From the NCBI GenBank assembly GCA_016876015.1, contig VGOD01000019.1, forward strand, positions 1-46,588: 46,588 nucleotides of DNA. The letters are read 5' to 3'. The DNA is from Chloroflexota bacterium. Lineage in GTDB: Bacteria > Chloroflexota > Anaerolineae > CG2-30-64-16. This document shows, one piece after another, positions 45,559 to 46,588 of this stretch. Position 1 is the first letter of the stretch. Each line of letters opens with the position of its first letter. The translations under genes and the position numbers were made by a program. A model generated the notes under the pieces. That model had not been told where the DNA came from. It saw nothing but the letters and a program-made list of their open reading frames with translations, and ran no database searches.

Positions 45559-46521
45559 TTACGGCCGCGCCGCCGCGGAGAAAAGCGGCTGACCGAACTT
45601 GTCCGCGCCGAAGCCCCCGATGGCGCGCTGGGTTTCGGCCGAGAGGAACCACCGCACGAACTTGCCTGCCAATTCAGCATTGGCCGCGGGATGCTTCGCC
45701 GGATTGACCGCCATGATGCCGTAGGGATTGCGCAGAGCTTTGTCCTGGTTCTCGGCCAGGTTGGCGCCGCCGACCAGGATCGTCAGGCCCGGCAGCTTGT
45801 CGCGCATCGCCAGGAAAGTGCCGCGATCGGCCAGGGTGTACGCCCGCCGTTCATTGGCGAAGAGCAGCGTCTCGCCCATCCCTTGACCCAGCGAGTTATA
45901 CCAGCGCATCTCCTTGGTCGGGGTGACGGTCAGCGCCGCCCACAGCCCAAGCTCTTTGGTGTGGGTCCCAGACTTATCGCCGCGGCTGGCAAAGGGCGCC
46001 TGTACTGCCATGATCGACCGGAACGCGTCCTTGCCGGCGCTCATACCGCTGATCCTGGCCGAATCCTCCTTGGGACCGACGATGACGAAGTCGTTGTACA
46101 TCACATCGAAACGCTCGACGGCGAAGCCATCGGCCACGAACTGATCTTCGGCGCTGCGGCTGTGGACGAGCAGCACGTCGGCATCCCCCTTGCGACCGAT
46201 CTCGATGGCCTGGCCGCTGCCCACCGCCACCACATCAACCTTGCAGTGGTTGGCCTTCTCGAACGCCGGCAGAATGAAGTCCAGCAGCCCGGAATCCGCC
46301 GTGCTGGTGGTCGTAGCCAGCCGTAGAATGCCGGGCTTGCCGGCCGCCGGTGCGGTGGGCGGGGCCGCTTCGGCCGGTTTGGTGGCTGCCGGAGCGGTTG
46401 GCTGCATCGCAGGCGGCGCTGCCGGTTGACTCGCTGGCGCGGGAGTCGCCGCGGCTGATACGCAACCAGCCGTCAGGAGTAGCACAACAAGCAGCACTGC
46501 GCTCAGAGACAGACGTCTCAT
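45559..46521 (-). CDS. tupA: Tungstate-binding lipoprotein
   Basis: The 320-aa protein captures tungstate outside the cytoplasmic membrane. The signal MRRLSLSAVLLVVLLLTAGC ends in a lipobox with Cys 20. An Ala/Pro-rich linker (21-60) then leads to LATTTSTADSGLLDFILPAF, whose TTTS is the TupA oxyanion motif (ModA lacks it). GDADVLLVHSR, VMYNDFVIVGP and SRGDKSGTHTKE are also family segments. I chose the ATG at 46521, where the signal peptide begins. Tungstate selectivity over molybdate is known for the family and inferred here. A tungsten enzyme (for example aldehyde oxidoreductase or formate dehydrogenase) would be expected elsewhere in the genome. Confidence 0.93.
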   Translation of the reverse strand: MRRLSLSAVLLVVLLLTAGCVSAAATPAPASQPAAPPAMQPTAPAATKPAEAAPPTAPAAGKPGILRLATTTSTADSGLLDFILPAFEKANHCKVDVVAVGSGQAIEIGRKGDADVLLVHSRSAEDQFVADGFAVERFDVMYNDFVIVGPKEDSARISGMSAGKDAFRSIMAVQAPFASRGDKSGTHTKELGLWAALTVTPTKEMRWYNSLGQGMGETLLFANERRAYTLADRGTFLAMRDKLPGLTILVGGANLAENQDKALRNPYGIMAVNPAKHPAANAELAGKFVRWFLSAETQRAIGGFGADKFGQPLFSAAARP

Positions 46522-46539
46522 GCATGACCCCCGCGACAT

Positions 46540-46562
46540 ATGTATGTAATGAGTGCATACAT
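46540..46562. promoter_or_regulatory. Operator-like palindrome at the tup promoter
   Basis: ATGTATG (46540-46546) and CATACAT (46556-46562) are perfect 7-base inverted repeats with a 9-base spacer. They overlap the last two bases of the -10 and the likely transcription start. Such a dyad suits a dimeric GntR repressor, most simply the regulator encoded at the end of the same operon. Confidence 0.6.
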
Positions 46563-46588
46563 TATACGTCTGTCTCGCTGGCCTGTCA
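46561..46588 (-). promoter_or_regulatory. Strong promoter of the tup operon
   Basis: On the minus strand TATAAT (46566-46561) is preceded by a 17-base spacer and nTGACA at the window edge (first base of the -35 lies outside). If the missing base is T, this is a perfect sigma-70-type promoter. Confidence 0.75.

Overview
The window is GC-rich, densely coded and chromosomal. It carries housekeeping genes throughout, with no rRNA, prophage, CRISPR array or insertion sequence that I can see. The gene content points to an aerobic or microaerobic bacterium: complex II, a Rieske/cytochrome b complex, aconitase and NADP-isocitrate dehydrogenase. A gingipain-like C25 protease, a decayed AAA-ATPase/PD-(D/E)XK gene, a bacterial metacaspase and many tiny tandem repeats fit a member of the Chloroflexota (Anaerolineae/Caldilineae-like, probably from a metagenome). 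That placement is inference from family distribution, not a computed phylogeny.

Layout. (1) 1-5.4 kb: a C25 protease gene ending just after its catalytic Cys (minus), then fhs (one-carbon metabolism) and an FmdB-type zinc ribbon protein, ending in three hairpins. (2) 5.5-10.3 kb: a membrane protein and a RelE/ParE-type toxin-antitoxin pair (minus), then tgt, uppP and a PstS-like lipoprotein (plus). (3) 10.3-18.9 kb: a broken AAA/nuclease pseudogene, then the translation operon nusA-rnpM(ylxR)-infB-rbfA-nrnA-truB, without the usual rimP and ylxQ at this locus. (4) 18.9-22.9 kb: gckA-like glycerate kinase, bacterioferritin and glnS (minus), with tRNA-Gln(CTG) divergent from glnS. (5) 22.9-34.2 kb: an unbroken minus-strand run of central metabolism and respiration, acnA-icd-pfk-Rieske-cyt b-cyt b/c-sdhC-sdhD-sdhA-sdhB. 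It feeds citrate-cycle electrons through succinate dehydrogenase into a menaquinol:cytochrome c reductase whose last subunit carries two c-type heme domains. (6) 34.3-36.7 kb: MFS transporter and prs. (7) 36.8-42.8 kb (plus): HicB-like gene, an unusual cysteine-rich ferredoxin paired with a DUF89/ARMT1 protein, and a metacaspase overlapping recJ. (8) 42.8-46.6 kb (minus): a tungstate-type ABC operon tupABC plus a GntR regulator that itself carries a substrate-binding domain. It is driven by a near-perfect promoter with an operator-like palindrome at the window edge.

Two whole-window patterns stand out. Most promoters I can read share one architecture: TTGnnn, 17 bp, TAnnnT, several with a TGn extended -10. 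In addition, short arrays of 7- or 8-bp units (3-4 copies, a different unit each time) are scattered through leaders, gaps and even inside acnA, where two in-frame copies appear to have lengthened the protein.
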